NCBI GenBank assembly: GCA_018398765.1
Contig: JAHBMJ010000136.1
Coordinates: 17,501-56,271, forward strand
Direction: 5' to 3'
Origin: Chromera velia
Lineage: Eukaryota; Sar; Chromeraceae
Length of the DNA stretch: 38,771 nucleotides
The translations under genes were made by a program, and so were the position numbers. The notes under the pieces are model-generated. The model made no database searches. It worked only from the letters and a program-made list of their open reading frames with translations, and was not told where the DNA came from. Positions 1-10,484 of the stretch are shown piece after piece; the stretch's first letter is position 1; each line of letters begins with the position of its first letter.

Positions 1-2
1 AC

Positions 3-173
3 CCGTCACTCAAAGACGCAGAAAAGGATGCTTCGCGGTCCCGTTTAAAATGCCTCTACTTTACAGGTGAGAACAAAAATAAAGAGCTGCGCCCTTCGTT
101 CTCCGTGCAGTCGCTATTTTCTTTGGAAGAGCATGAGGCTCAGAATATCATGTTCATAGATGACCGAGCGTGA
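3..173 (+). CDS. Possible C-terminal fragment of a gene entering from the left edge
   Basis: One frame is open from base 3 to a TGA at 171-173 and gives 56 residues that look like real protein: mixed composition, no repeats, with segments such as LKDAEKD and SLEEHEAQNIMFIDD. A GTGAGA...GTGCAG pair at 67-110 could be read as a 44-nt intron, but that is far below the intron size elsewhere in the window, and the frame reads straight through it. No family is recognised. The start lies outside the window. It could also be a chance open frame, since it is short. Confidence 0.35.
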   Translation, partial: PSLKDAEKDASRSRLKCLYFTGENKNKELRPSFSVQSLFSLEEHEAQNIMFIDDRA

Positions 174-864
174 CGATACCCTCTTCGTCCATTTCTTCTC
201 TCTTCGATCTCTTCAGTTTGTAGCTAGAGGGAGGAGAGACAAAGATCGGGACTCATGTGAGAGTAGGCACAGGGTGTCACAAGAGTGTGATGGTGTGTGT
301 CTCTGGAACAGGCTTGCTTTCCTCTGCTGTCCCCTTTTCAATTCGTCCTTTGAACGAACGAACATGCAGACAAAGCTCTCGGGTCAGAGGAGGCATTGGA
401 GGTGTTCTCCTGTCTACCCCCATCTCTGGAAAAGCTTCAACTGGGAGGTCGGTCTTTCTTCTTTTTCATTCATGATTGCCTTCCTTTCTGACTGCCTCTC
501 TGAGAAATTTGAGCCTCAAAGGGAGGGTACACAACCAGGGCGGAGAGAAAACGAAACGCCTTCTACTTTGTTGTGTTCTCTGAAGCGTATAGTATGGCGG
601 CCGCCCAAGTTTGTTCTGCTTTTTCTTCTTTTTTTTCTCTTATGGTGTGCTGTTGTCTGCCCCAACAGCGGTATGCAAGGGCACATACAGAAAGAAGGTG
701 ACCGAGCTAGGTCGAAGGAGCCTGCAGGGTTCCAAAACTCGATCTTCTCCGACTAAGGGCCTGCGCAGACTTACCTGCAGCCGTTTGTTCAATCAACTGA
801 GAAGATGTTCCTTTGCATGATTGCATGAGTGTGTGCATGTATGTCTATGCATGTACGTGCAGAC
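174..864. other. Non-coding stretch upstream of the LRR gene
   Basis: No convincing coding frame was found. The sequence is moderately pyrimidine-rich on the + strand, like introns elsewhere in the window. It ends in a TGCATG-rich run and a GTGCAG at 857-862 that matches the acceptor style of the other genes. It may therefore be an intron or 5' untranslated region of the following LRR gene rather than a true spacer. Confidence 0.3.
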
Positions 865-2376
865 ATGGGAGCAGGGACTCCTGAAGTCTTGAAAGCCCTG
901 GGTACTGTCCTAGGGGGCCTCGGTCTGCCCTCTATCCTCGGGCTGTCTCTTTCCTTCCCTCACCGCCCAGACAATCCAGGAGACATCAGTCGTAGCATCC
1001 ACCAGCTGTTCGCAGGCTTCACTTCGAGGAATCCTGCCCATAGAATTGAGTCACTCACTATTCGAGGCATGTCTCGTCCCCTCGAAAAGGATCTGTTGAC
1101 AGCCTTCTTCCTAGCCGTCCGAGCCAAAGCACTTCCCGGACTGCGGGTGCTCTCTTTGTCCAGCCTTAATCAGCTGCAACAATTGACAGAAGCAATCAAA
1201 ACGGGGAAACTTTCCCGACTAGAGATTCTTCACTTGGATCTCGTGCGGAGTGCCGACCGCGATTTGCCCGTCTTGGAATTATCAGAGGCCCTAAAGGCGT
1301 CAATGGTTCCGAGTCTGAGGACTCTGCCGATTGGAGGATTAGCTTGTGGGGAGAGGGGAGTAACAAGTCTGTTGTCTGTGTTGGGGGGGTAAGAGGCTCC
1401 TCCTCTAGATTCTCTGTTTTTGTCTGTATGGGCAATTGGGCAAACGGACATCGAGGGTGTCTGCTCAGGAGCTTTTCCCTTCCTGGAGGGACTTTCTATT
1501 TGCAACTCTGACACCTTTTGTGTGTTGGCAGAGACCACAAGTCGCATAGAGAGAGCGGTCCCGCTCGTGGCGTTGGACCTTAAGCTTTCGACTGTGAAGA
1601 TGCAGAGTCAGGTAGGGCTCATCTCGAATCTCCTGATTGAAGAGAAACTCGGCTGTCTGAGGGATTTGAGCATTTCCAGACAGCGGAAAGACGGACTTGA
1701 TCTGCTTTTCTCGAGCCTCTTGTACATTTTTCAGTCTGTCCGCTTACCGAAACTCCGAAGATTAAATGTCGACTCCGACGGTCTGACCGATCAAGCCGCA
1801 CTGCCCTTGCTTAAAGGGATTCAAACAGGTTCCTTCCCATCGCTCAGGTCGCTGAGCCTACAGCACGGGGGGTTTGGCCGTAGATGGATGGAGGAATTTG
1901 GCCGAACGGCAAGTGCCAAGAAACTCCTTCTTCTTGAAACTCTCGACCTTTCTTTGACGGGCGCGGGTGCGGGTGCAGAATATCTTGCGGCGGCCATGGC
2001 CGCTGAGCTGCTGCCGAAGCTGCGCGAACTTGACCTTCGCAGCTGCCAGCTGACTGGCGCCGGCATGCTGGCATTTGCTGAGGCTTTGAAGGTGAGTGAC
2101 TTTCCCGCCTTAGAGGCACTGAAGCTCAGCGCCAATAGCATCACAGACGATGCACTTACTGCCTTCAGTGAAGCCCTTTCTCAACCAACGCTGCCTCGCC
2201 TTCAGACAGCGTCCTTTGGACCCTTTCATGGAGACTGGGAGGGGGAAAGGCTGGCGGTTGCTCTAAATGCCGGACGTCTTCCTTCGTTGAAGAATCTGTC
2301 TTTGTGGGCTCTTTCTAATTCTTTACATGCGTTTAAACAGAGAATCTCCACAGAACGCAGACATATTCTTCTTTGA
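865..2376 (+). CDS. Leucine-rich-repeat protein (ribonuclease-inhibitor-like LRRs), two or more exons
   Basis: Two open stretches in the same frame (865-1389 and about 1534-2376) both encode LRR units of the long ribonuclease-inhibitor type. Examples are LRELDLRSCQLTGAGMLAFA and LEALKLSANSITDDALTAFS, each followed by an amphipathic helix and a short PxLxxL turn. The repeats suggest protein-protein binding; no catalytic domain, signal peptide or membrane segment is seen. A TAA at 1390-1392 separates the halves. A GTAAGA donor starts at 1389 and acceptor-like AGs lie at 1531, 1533 and 1541. Only joins such as 1388/1542 or 1359/1534 keep the frame; the first restores LRR spacing best. The ATG at 865 follows a GTGCAG at 857-862, so the first exon may be internal and the true start upstream. 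The 3' end after 2300 is weakly LRR-like. The exon boundaries are uncertain; the LRR identity is firm. Confidence 0.65.
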
Positions 2377-3020
2377 ATGTGTTAGCATTTGATGCTCCCG
2401 CGCACTCGCGCTGTTATCGAGGATTATCGAGGATCACCGAAGCTGTTACTAAGTAGTAGGTCAACTTTTCAATCCTAGACTCCTACTTTCAACCAATTTA
2501 ATAATTTTCAACCCTAGTTCCGAGCGTGTAAGTTGCCAAGAATATCATAGAATTTAAAGACTAATTCTGGGACTAATTAAAGTAGAAATATGAAGGATTA
2601 TGCAAGAATACTAATATGGCATAAATCCTGGATGATACCAGCTAGGGATGATACTAGGGATCGATGATACATAGAATATCGAATTCTATAGTATACAATT
2701 ATGAATGAATTTGAAATTTGTGCTAGAGTGTCGAATGTCTAGGAAATTTTGCAATGGGAATTAAGTGGAAATGACTGAAAGCAACTTCAAGTTTGCTTAA
2801 CAGGAACTCAACTATAGTGCCTCACTAGGTCCCTCACATTAAAAAAATGCTGTGCAAATTCAGTGCAATGATGCATATAGTGCTTAATCAACACCTCATA
2901 CTATGTTACTAGACTCTAGACTAGACTGAGGGTGCTGTGGAAATCTACCAGGGCAAGCTACTAGCCTCTTCATCATTTTGTTCACCAGCTATGGTTAACT
3001 TCTATGAAGAGAGGCAGTCA
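2377..3020. other. AT-rich spacer without a recognisable gene
   Basis: The base composition drops sharply to AT-rich directly after the LRR stop codon. All frames are broken by stops and no RNA gene was recognised. Confidence 0.5.
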
Positions 3021-3028
3021 AGTTTTAA

Positions 3029-3272
3029 GACCTCCCTAATTTAACCTACCTACCACTTAAAAGTTGAAGCCGCATTTTTCAAGTCGGATAAGTTTGAAAG
3101 TCCGTACCGCAGGTGCGGATCGTCTAAGGTGTCTTGAAAGCTGAAGCCGCATATCTGAGTGGTGTCTTGATCGTTTGCGCCGCAGACGTGGATGGTCTGT
3201 TAAAAAAAGATGCCGCATATACAGATCATCTTGATTAAATCTTTTTAAGTGGTACTTAGGTTCAGGGAGGTT
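3029..3272. mobile_element. MITE-like element with terminal inverted repeats and 8-bp target-site duplication
   Basis: A 244-bp unit is bounded by imperfect inverted repeats of about 33 bp. The left end (3029-3063) reads ACCTCCCT...AACCT...TACCACTTAAAAG. The reverse complement of the right end (about 3240-3272) reads ACCTCCCT..GAACCT...TACCACTTAAAAAG. It is flanked on both sides by the direct repeat AGTTTTAA (3021-3028 and 3273-3280). An 8-bp duplication is typical of hAT-superfamily insertions. The interior has no ORF but holds several GCCGCAT or CCGCAG words in both orientations, which could fold. It is non-autonomous if the reading is right. Superfamily assignment is inference. Confidence 0.6.
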
Positions 3273-3280
3273 AGTTTTAA

Positions 3281-3749
3281 TAATACCCTGAACACAATAG
3301 TCACAACTTATATACAAGAGGCAAACTTCTACTTGTCTAAGTTACTGACTTATTCTTAGTATTAGTTATCTGCTGACTAGCTGCTATAACTTTTACTAGT
3401 TCTAGTTAGCAACCCCGGGCAAAAAGTATCACGATATTGTTGATACAGTCTTGGCTTCTATATATCTATGTCAGCACTTAATACTAGCTTCTACATGTCT
3501 ATGTCAGCACTTAGTGCTGGTCAAGTTCCTAGCTTCCTATACTAGCTTGCACGTAAGCTTTTCTCATCTATTTTAGAAGTTCAAGTTTTTTAGCAGATTC
3601 TCTTTCTGGCAAGTACGTTTGTCCACTATTGTCCACACCTATTTCGATGCATACTGAAAAGACGTCTAGAAAGACGTCAAAGGTTAGGCATTCATCTCTA
3701 TAGATGTGTCCCTCTTTGTGGTAAGTTTGTACTTATCGGTATGCATCGT
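3281..3749. other. AT-rich spacer without a recognisable gene
   Basis: No coding frame of note. A short near-duplicate lies at 3460-3510, where 'CTTCTATATATCTATGTCAG' and a similar 'CTTCTACATGTCTATGTCAG' are about 34 bp apart, each followed by CACTTA. Confidence 0.4.
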
Positions 3750-5130
3750 TATTGATGGAGCAACAAAGTTTTTTTTTCCGTCAATCTCCCCTTCTAGCTC
3801 AATCTTCTCGGTTCTCTGGATCTGGCAGACCAGAATACAATCGTGACTGTCGACGTGACATAGACGCTTCAAAAGAAGGTGATACAGAAAAGGGTGCCAC
3901 ATATCAAGGCAGCCCTCTGACGTCTAATCCCACGCCCACATTTTTGATATCACCTTCTTTATCTTTTTCTTTCTCGCGTCTGCCTTGACATCCCCCCCGT
4001 TTACATACCTGGAGATGCAAACTTTCTTAAAACATATGCCTTTCACGCAGTAATGCACGCCTGCCGAATTCTTTTCCTTAAAACGGTACAGATTTTCTGT
4101 TGTGGGCAGACAATCACATTTGTGTGTCCATATTTGGAAACAAAAGCCTCCTTAAACACATGCCTCGTATGCAGAAAAGCCTCTTGCGTTTACTTAACAC
4201 ATTCTGATAAAAGCATGTTTCTTTCTGCCTTAAACCAGTACAAAATCATTGTGCAACACAGATGCAATTAAGCGCCTGTGGATCTAAGGCTGAAAATGGA
4301 GACGCAGCTTGCCACTTTCCTTCCTACCTTCCTTGTTTTTCCCTTTATTCCTTAAAAATGCATGCGTGCTTTATACAAAAAGCGAGCCATTCATTCCCGT
4401 AAGAAGACAGAAAAAAGAAAAAGAACTCATGGCGCTGTCTGTGTCCCGTCCGAACAAAAATTCGATCAGCGATTGTCTTCTAAAAGAGTTGTTACTTGAA
4501 TGGGCCCTTCTTGATAAATGGTGTTCATTAATACCCTCTTTCGTCCCTGCTTCTGCACTGGACACGTGTGAGAGAGGACGGAATGAGAAGAGAAGAGAAG
4601 AGAAACAGATGGAGCAATGGATCAGTGTGCAAGCAGGTCTGACTGACTGACTGACTGAAGAAGGAGACTAACTCCTCACCAAGAGCTCCTTTCTCTTTTA
4701 TGTTTTCTTGTTTCTTCTTCTCAAATTTCCATCAGACGAATTACAGTTTGACATCTTCTCCTGCTTTTCGTTTTCTCGTTTGCCTATCTCTATTCTCTGC
4801 GTTGCGCTTTTCTGCAGCATTCGGTCGCACTGTCTGTCTGTCTGTGCTAGTGAGTGGCGATACAGAACAGATTTGGGCAGTGGCTACACAAAGAGAGAAG
4901 AGAGAGAAGAATACCATGTTGGAGTCGTCAACAATCAAAAACACTCGGGGGTTAAGAAAACCCTTCAGTGCTGGAAAGAGAGAGAGAAAGAGAAAGAAAT
5001 AGAGAAACGGAGACGGATAGAGGAAATTACAAAGAAAAACCCCTGCAGCTAGGGAGAGATAAACAGCAAAAAGAGACATCTGGGCAAAGAAAGAGAAAGA
5101 CAGGCAAAGGCAGACAGAGAAATACCAGTG
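3750..5130. repeat. Diverged duplicated block, copy A
   Basis: This block is collinear with 8500-10190. Shared landmarks in order: a GGAATACAAT/AGAATACAAT word (3831 and 8563); several CTTAAAAC or CCTTAAACC motifs followed by TGCAG; a CAAAAGCTCC or AAGAGCTCC followed by TTTCTCTTTT (4680 and 9187); GTGGCTACACA followed by a purine run (4881 and 10027); and a region ending GAAAACAC or AAAACCCTTCAG (4955 and 10107). No protein is conserved between copies, since the reading frames differ and are broken, so this looks like an old non-coding repeat or decayed element. The boundaries are approximate. Confidence 0.5.
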
Positions 5131-6040
5131 TCTTTTTACTGTTTGCTTCTATTCTTACATCCTCTCTACCTTTACTTTAGAATGAAATTCAATGCTTTTC
5201 CTCGTCGGCGCTTGTCTTTGTGTGCCCACTGTTTCAATTTCAACTGCCCACATGGTCTGTCTCTTCGTATTCTTGTTATTTCGCAAGTTTCTAGCTCCCC
5301 TATTGGTTTGTATGTCTGCCTGCCTACCTCTGTTAGCTTTGTCTGCCTGGTCTCTCGTCGCTTCCCTTTTCTTTTTTTCTGATCTGCTCACTGCACTTCT
5401 CTTCTCTTCTCAATTCGATTGATCGGGAGTAAATGGAGAGCTAAAGCTATAGTTCAAACCTTGACTTATACTGGAGTGGACTAATCTTTTAGCAAGTGAG
5501 GGAGTGATAGTAGTCAGCAGTAGATCTGTTCTAATCTGTTCGATATAGTTCAATAAAACTACCGTATACTAAAAATTTGTGGATATACATAGATCGATGA
5601 AGCATTGAGGATAGAACCGGCCTGGAGTCTGGCCAGAAGATGCCAGAAGTTACTAAAAGTGGAAACTCTAGGAAAGAGGCAATAGTACACGATAGTATTA
5701 TATGTATTAAAGGCAAAGACCAGGATCGAATCGATCATGGTAGATCATGGATAGACACCTAGATAGACATATAGTATTGTGTTACATACATTCACATACC
5801 CTATGCTATATGCTCAGTAATAATATGTTGATACACTTAGATACAGTCGGATCCAGTGCTTTCGGTATTCTTCAGTACTTCTAGGCACTTCTAATAAAAA
5901 AAAAAATTGGAGGGTCACACATGCTAGATCGGTTTCATTTTATGCTACTTACAGTTGTCTACAGTTGTCCGTAGTTGTCGGTACTTAATCCTATAGTGTA
6001 AAAACAAACCTATTAACTGTAGGCTATGAAAAAAAAATTT
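5131..6040. other. Spacer: pyrimidine-rich then AT-rich, no gene recognised
   Basis: 5131-5420 is CT-rich on the + strand. From about 5420 the composition changes abruptly to AT-rich with many TAGATA/ATAGAT words and stops in all frames. No RNA gene or known repeat was identified. Confidence 0.4.
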
Positions 6041-7162
6041 TCTGCCCCTAGGCATGATCTGTATATATATATATATATATCTTTAGATACATTTTTTATA
6101 ACCCATAATATAATATATGTACTGTATAGTGACCAGATTTGATTTGATAGGATTTGATTTGATTTAATTTAATTTGATTTGATTTGATTTGAGCTTCAAG
6201 CTCAAATCTGACCAGATTTGAGGTAGATTTGTCAATAAGGTTGAAGTTTAGAGGTCACTCTCTTAACTCTGAAGATGACATAACACAGTCAACACCACTA
6301 GCAAATCTAGTAGCAAATCCTAGAAAGCCTTAGAGATAAGAAAATCACTAAAAACTAGCTTTTGAGCATTTATATTAGTGAAAATATATACTGGAATTGC
6401 CCAGGCGGAGGAAGTTAAAGTGCGTTCAACGCGATGGGAGGAACCAACACAGATTAAAAAGCACGTACAGGCATGGTGGAGCAGAAGATGTTAGGGAGAG
6501 AAGGCTAGGAAAGAATGAAAGGCAATGCAGGCAGTTTAAGCAGGCATACAATCGCAGACGTTACTGACGGTTTTCTGGAGTGGGGGGAAAGAAGAGACAC
6601 ATGCAGAGAGTGCACAGAGTCGGGGGCGGTTGGGGGTACGCAAAAGCAACCCAGAGCCAGAACAAGAGCCCGAGACAAACCTGAGCAGGAACTTAAAAAG
6701 AGGTAGTGTAGGGCTAGAATGCAGAGAAAAGATAAAGAAAGACAAAAAGAATTGAAGGATGAAAATGAGGGAGTCATCGTTTGAGAAGAAGCATGTGGTA
6801 GTCAGTAGACAAGCAGTTTCTACCTCCCAACAGACTAACCACTCAAACGTCCTTGAGAAAAAAAAAAAAATACAAGAGGAAGAGAGCTACAGAGAAGATA
6901 GAAAGTAGTCATTCAGATGAAGTATCCTCGCTTGGGGGGTGAGTTGAATTGGTCGATCGCTGCATAGACAGACGTCTGAGTACAAGGCTAACAGGGCGGC
7001 GTGGGTACGCGGAAAGCGATACACGTACGTGGGACACTGCCGTGACGGCATGCAAACAGACGGACGCACGTGGAGGTTCTAATCTAAATATCTGGCTCAC
7101 GTGCATGCATGCAGTTATGGCTCACATGCATGCATGCAGTTACGGTTTTTTGCTTTCTGTTG

Positions 7163-7561
7163 AATAAATGTCATGCCGCAGTGAACGAGTTTTTGAGATG
7201 GGCGTCATTCAGACGGAGGGTGTTTGAGGAGTGTCCAGGACGGTATGGATACATAGAGGGAGACGCTCTGGCGGCTAGACATACAGGAATTATCAGAAGG
7301 CAGCGGGCGATCGAGAAACTAACAAAAGAATATGAGGAGACGATTGATAACTTAGAGACGACCGAAGGAGCGTTAGGGTGGGGAAGGAGGGAGACGCAGA
7401 AGAAGATTCATAAAGCGAACAAGAAGAGTAAGAAAGCTCAAATCGTATGCCGTTTCAGATCGATTTTAAGGCCAGAAAGCCAACATGGATCCAGAGCCAT
7501 GGCTCGAACAATGAACAATCATGCAGTAGCGGCCAGGGCAACAGACTCTGGCGGGCCCTGA
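7163..7561 (+). CDS. Hypothetical ORF inside the inverted-repeat structure, possibly transposon-derived
   Basis: An open frame from about 7163 to a TGA at 7559-7561 gives a basic, helical-looking protein of about 130 residues: FRRRVFEECPGRYGYIEGDA, then a charged segment with EKLTKEYEETIDNLE that could form a coiled coil, then a Lys-rich stretch. An in-frame ATG lies upstream at 7109 in low-complexity GCATGCATGC sequence. No reverse transcriptase, transposase or other family motif is recognised. The location within an inverted-repeat-bounded unit, and an (ATCA)n run 100 bp downstream, suggest a fragment of a mobile element ORF. It could also be non-coding. Confidence 0.3.
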   Translation, partial: NKCHAAVNEFLRWASFRRRVFEECPGRYGYIEGDALAARHTGIIRRQRAIEKLTKEYEETIDNLETTEGALGWGRRETQKKIHKANKKSKKAQIVCRFRSILRPESQHGSRAMARTMNNHAVAARATDSGGP

Positions 7562-7663
7562 GGGCGGGGTCTGATACCTCAGCTTAGGCCAGGCTGGGGA
7601 ACGCCCCGCCTTGCTAGCTCTGACGACAGATAGACATAGCGGGAAGGCCCTAGGACGGAACAT

Positions 7664-7687
7664 ATCAATCAATCAATCAATCAATCA
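7664..7687. repeat. (ATCA)n microsatellite
   Basis: About six tandem ATCA units follow a compact GC-rich segment (7560-7650). Simple-repeat tails of this kind occur at the 3' ends of some non-LTR retrotransposons, so it may mark the end of a decayed LINE-like copy; that link is inference. Confidence 0.6.
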
Positions 7688-8145
7688 TACAGATGATGGA
7701 TTGACCTCGATGGAAGATTTAAGGCTAAAAGGTCAGATTTGAAGTAGATTTGATCGGATTTGAGAGGCCGTATCATGCTAAAGTTTGTCATGCCTAATAT
7801 TTGATTTAAATTGAGGTTAAGCCCTACTTCAAATCAAATCAAATCAAATCTGGTCACTATATGCACAGGAAAAAATATATAGAAAAAATATGAGGTAAGA
7901 TATAAGGTAAGACTATGTTAATGAAAACTTTCTTTAAGAAAGGTTCTTTGGTGAACCAATGAAGTGAATCGAAGTGAAAAGCTCTTTATACATTGAAGAA
8001 GTGACATAGATATATTAGATACATATATAGATATATTTTTAAAATTGATGATGATGATGATGATGTATGAGGTTAAAGCCGCTGAGCCATAGAAAATATT
8101 ATATATATATATATATACAGATCACGCCTAGCTATAGTTCTGCCC

Positions 8146-8499
8146 AATTATCATTTCTTTTTTAAAGTTTTTTCTGATATTTTATACTATGTTTTTAAAT
8201 GTAGTGCTAGATGTAGTGCAGATTGTAATGCAACACCTAGACTTTTTACTAGACCTTTTAATATTAATACAACTTGAACGTATTTATTCATCATTTTTAT
8301 CTTCATAAAAAAAAAGAACCATCTGCAGAACGAAACTGGAAAATTGTTTTAAAAACTTTTTTTTTTTGTATTTCGAAGACCATGCAGCCAAATCTAGATC
8401 CATGCAGGTCCCCCTGAGATCAGACTACTTCTGTGGCCTTCTGATCATCGCTTTACCTGACAATGGCGCCACCTTTCTTGTTCTTCCTTCATTTCTTGT
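8146..8499. other. AT-rich spacer without a recognisable gene
   Basis: It contains runs of A and T (8308-8316 and 8360-8369) and stops in all frames. The composition rises toward GC at about 8380, near the start of duplicated block B. Confidence 0.4.
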
Positions 8500-9499
8500 G
8501 TCTGCATGGAAGGAGCAGGCGCCTTTTCTTGGCGGTGAGGGCCCCGGAGCACTCGGAAGGCCGGAATACAATATCGCGACCCAGAAACTTCACACGCAGA
8601 CAACACAGAAAAAGGTTACCATATTAAACCATCTGCGAATCTAGCCGCGAATTTTCAACGTCTACGCGGGGTGGACTTCCTGTTGTGTCTTCTTTAAACC
8701 GGAATGCGCTCATCAACACATTCTTTACACTCACTTGCAACCACGCGGCCACAGGTTGGCACGCAGACTTTCTTAAAACGCACGCATCATTTGTCTGCAG
8801 AAAAGAATGCAGGCACGCATTCATCTCTTCCTTAAACCAGTTCATACTCTTTGTCGAAAATGCAACTTGCATCGATCATTTGCGTGTCCAGATCTGGAGA
8901 CGCGCAGTTGTTTAAACACGTGCATCCATGCATGCATGCATGCATGCATGCATGCTTGGTGTGAAGATTATAGAAGAGTGGAATTCTCCAGCGCCCTCCG
9001 CAAGGAAGGAATCGGCTGGCGCGCGAGAGAATCAAATCGGCCCTTCCCCATTCACTCCTTCCTTCCTTCCTTCCTTCCTTATCCACTGAGTGAGTACATG
9101 CCGGCGGGAATAGACAGAGAGAGAGAAGACAAATATGAGTGTGCAGAAGGAGCGGGTGAAGAAGTGAGGAGAACGCTTCGTCTACTTCAAAAGCTCCTTT
9201 CTCTTTTGTTTTCTCGCCTTTTGTCTGTTCTCTTCCTGTTTTGCGTTCGAAATTCTCTCTCTGTCTTTTTTCTCCCGTTTCACGTTGCCCACACTCGCTC
9301 TCCAGAGGCACGCATCTAGTAAAGAATAAGTGCACAGTCTTGAGGACAGGCTACGCACAAGAACGTATGCACACTTCTTCATTTAGGGTATGCACACACA
9401 CACACACACACGCACACACCAACGCACGCAGGAACACCGACAGATGCGGAGAAAGGAGGAAGGCGAGGAGGGGTGGAACGAGGAGAGAGACAGAAATAG

Positions 9500-9532
<33 letters not shown>

Positions 9533-10190
9533 GCCGGCAGACGGACGGACACGGACATCTAAGCAGATGGAGGGGGAGAATTAAGGAGAAAGAAAGAGAT
9601 ATGGAAAGATACGTACGTCGACCCGTCATTGTTTTTTCATTGTTTTTCTACACCCTTTGTTTCCTTAAACCGGAAGCTTCGTGTGCAGATCATGCAGGAA
9701 TCAATCAATTTCTTCTCTCCACTGTCTGCCGAGGGAGGTAATTCGGCAGCTGCGTGCGAGAACCCAGTCGGCCTTTCCCCCTTCGATTCTTCTTTCCTTC
9801 TCCATTGGAAAAGCCTGGTGAGTGAGGGTGGGAAGAGAGATGGACGGGAAAAGTAGATGAATGAGTGTGCAGGGAGAAGCGAGTGCAGAAGTGAAAACGA
9901 GTCCACATCGAAAGCTTCTTCCTCTTTTGTGTCTTCTGTTTTCTTTCTCTCCATTACTCTTTTTTGCAGTCTGAGAGGAGAGTAGGGTCCCTCGTTGCGA
10001 GCATTTTCACGGGACAGACTTTGGCCGTGGCTACACATACAGACAGACAAAAAAGAGAGAGAGAAATGTCGGATTGGCGTCGCCGACAACGAACGTGTGG
10101 GTTGCGAAAACACTTTGGAGCAGGGAAAAGACGAAGAGCCAAAGGCAGACGGAAAGGCGGACAAGCGGGAAGGTGGGAAGGAATAATGCT
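8500..10190. repeat. Diverged duplicated block, copy B, with an internal duplication
   Basis: This is collinear with copy A (3750-5130) over the landmarks described there. It also contains an internal duplication. 8960-9260 and 9690-9960 share, in order, a TCGGCCTTTCCCC or TCGGCCCTTCCCC word, a GTGAGTG word, ATGAGTGTGCAG, a GAAGTGA word, and AAAGCTCCTTTCTCTTTTGT or AAAGCTTCTTCCTCTTTTGT. Microsatellites lie inside: (CATG)n at 8932-8955, (CTTC)n at 9057-9080, (AC)n at 9396-9418 and (AG)n at 9507-9531. No conserved reading frame. Confidence 0.5.
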
Positions 10191-10484
10191 GCTTCGATTT
10201 TTCCGTCCTTGCTTTCCGTCTGCGCTTCTCTTCTCTCTTTCATTCCTCCTTTCATCTCTTTTCCTCCTTAGAACCTCCCTTCAGAGAGGCCTGCATCACC
10301 GTCTGTCTATGCACACTTAATTGTTCGTCTTTCTTTCTGTCCTTCTCTCATGCACTCCACTGCATGCTCTGCCCCCCATAGCCTTCTCAGCATGCCCCGA
10401 CTTTTTTTTTTCTTCAATAAGTCACTGTCACCGCTTCAACAAATGACCGCTTAGATAGAATCGGCGACCTTCCTGGAAAAAAAC
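10191..10484. other. Pyrimidine-rich spacer without a recognisable gene
   Basis: CT-rich on the + strand. Long translated frames here are made of low-complexity Ser/Leu/Phe and are not credible proteins. Confidence 0.4.

Larger units (their letters stand above)
6041..8145. mobile_element. 2.1-kb structure bounded by inverted repeats (possible transposon or paired repeat copies)
   Basis: The left end carries TGCCCCTAGGCATGATCTG plus (TA)n at 6043-6080, then TATAGTGACCAGATTTGATT at 6125-6144 followed by more GATTT units. The right end carries the same two blocks, in the same order, on the opposite strand: (TA)n followed by CAGATCACGCCTAGCTATAG and TGCCC at 8098-8145, and CAAATC repeats ending TCTGGTCACTATA at 7829-7861. 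The two blocks are about 45 bp apart on the left and about 235 bp apart on the right, so the arms are unequal. A palindrome with 11-bp arms (GATTTGAGCTT, one C, AAGCTCAAATC) sits at 6186-6208. No clear target-site duplication was found. It could be one element with long inverted ends or two copies of a dispersed repeat in opposite orientation. Confidence 0.5.

Noticed and set aside
67-110. 44-nt intron (GTGAGA...GTGCAG)
   Set aside because: The size is far below the 168-nt minimum of the phase-verified introns here, and the frame reads through without a stop.
160-756. 198-codon open frame on the + strand
   Set aside because: The composition is patchy, with no domain. It crosses pyrimidine-rich sequence and a likely intron or leader of the LRR gene, and overlaps the end of a more protein-like frame.
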